Source of the DNA: Tulasnella sp. 424
Taxonomy: Eukaryota; Basidiomycota; Agaricomycetes; Cantharellales; Tulasnellaceae
Assembly (NCBI GenBank): GCA_019633425.1
Contig: WSUB01000343.1
Coordinates: 1 to 19,441, forward strand
Reading direction: 5' to 3'
DNA length: 19,441 nt
The position numbers and the translations under genes were made by a program. Below are positions 19,370-19,441 of the stretch, in pieces; position 1 is the first letter of the stretch; each line of letters begins with the position of its first letter. The notes beneath the pieces are model-generated. The model worked only from the letters and a program-made list of their open reading frames with translations, was not told the origin of the DNA and ran no database searches.

Positions 19370-19441
19370 TGAATGTATATGTAGATAATGATAACGAACA
19401 AATATTTTATCTGGCGTCAGTCACCGAGCCATTTCACCCTT

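Overview
The window looks like nuclear DNA of a filamentous basidiomycete. The genes are split by many short GT-AG introns (about 50-80 nt), there is an F-box gene of the kind expanded in Agaricomycetes, and the main genes join a TKL-type protein kinase to tetratricopeptide repeats (TPRs). From memory this resembles a family expanded in Tulasnella-like Cantharellales. That assignment is inference and no search was run. No RNA gene, CRISPR array or bacterial-type signal was found.

Layout. (1) 1-242, minus: N-terminus of an F-box protein that runs off the left edge. (2) About 640-18945: three tandem copies of one unit. A full unit reads, left to right: a truncated 3' end of an MFAP1-like splicing-factor gene (minus); a CT-rich kinase promoter; a kinase-TPR gene (plus, 8 exons); its 3' flank; a longer MFAP1-like gene (minus, 7 exons); and the MFAP1 upstream region, which leads into the next truncated MFAP1 end. 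Kinase-TPR genes span 1653-4274, 9261-11759 and 15808-18364. Longer MFAP1 copies span 5246-7471 and 12082-14062. MFAP1 stubs lie at about 948-1123, 8541-8724 and 15191-15366. Unit 3 ends after its kinase gene and lacks the long MFAP1 copy. (3) 18972-19369, minus: a possible small two-exon gene, weakly supported.

Interpretation. All three kinase-TPR genes are open across eight exons with the same intron positions and phases, predicting 736, 693 and 713 residues. They differ by one whole 40-residue TPR (8 versus 7), small indels and a relocated start codon in copy 3. Both long MFAP1 copies are damaged, copy A mainly at its 3' end and copy B at its 5' end, so they look like decaying passengers carried along when the kinase gene was amplified. 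The kinases are non-RD (HGD in place of HRD) with a long Ser/Thr-rich activation segment. With the near-identical TPR arrays this suggests a diversifying signalling or recognition family. That role is inferred, not shown.
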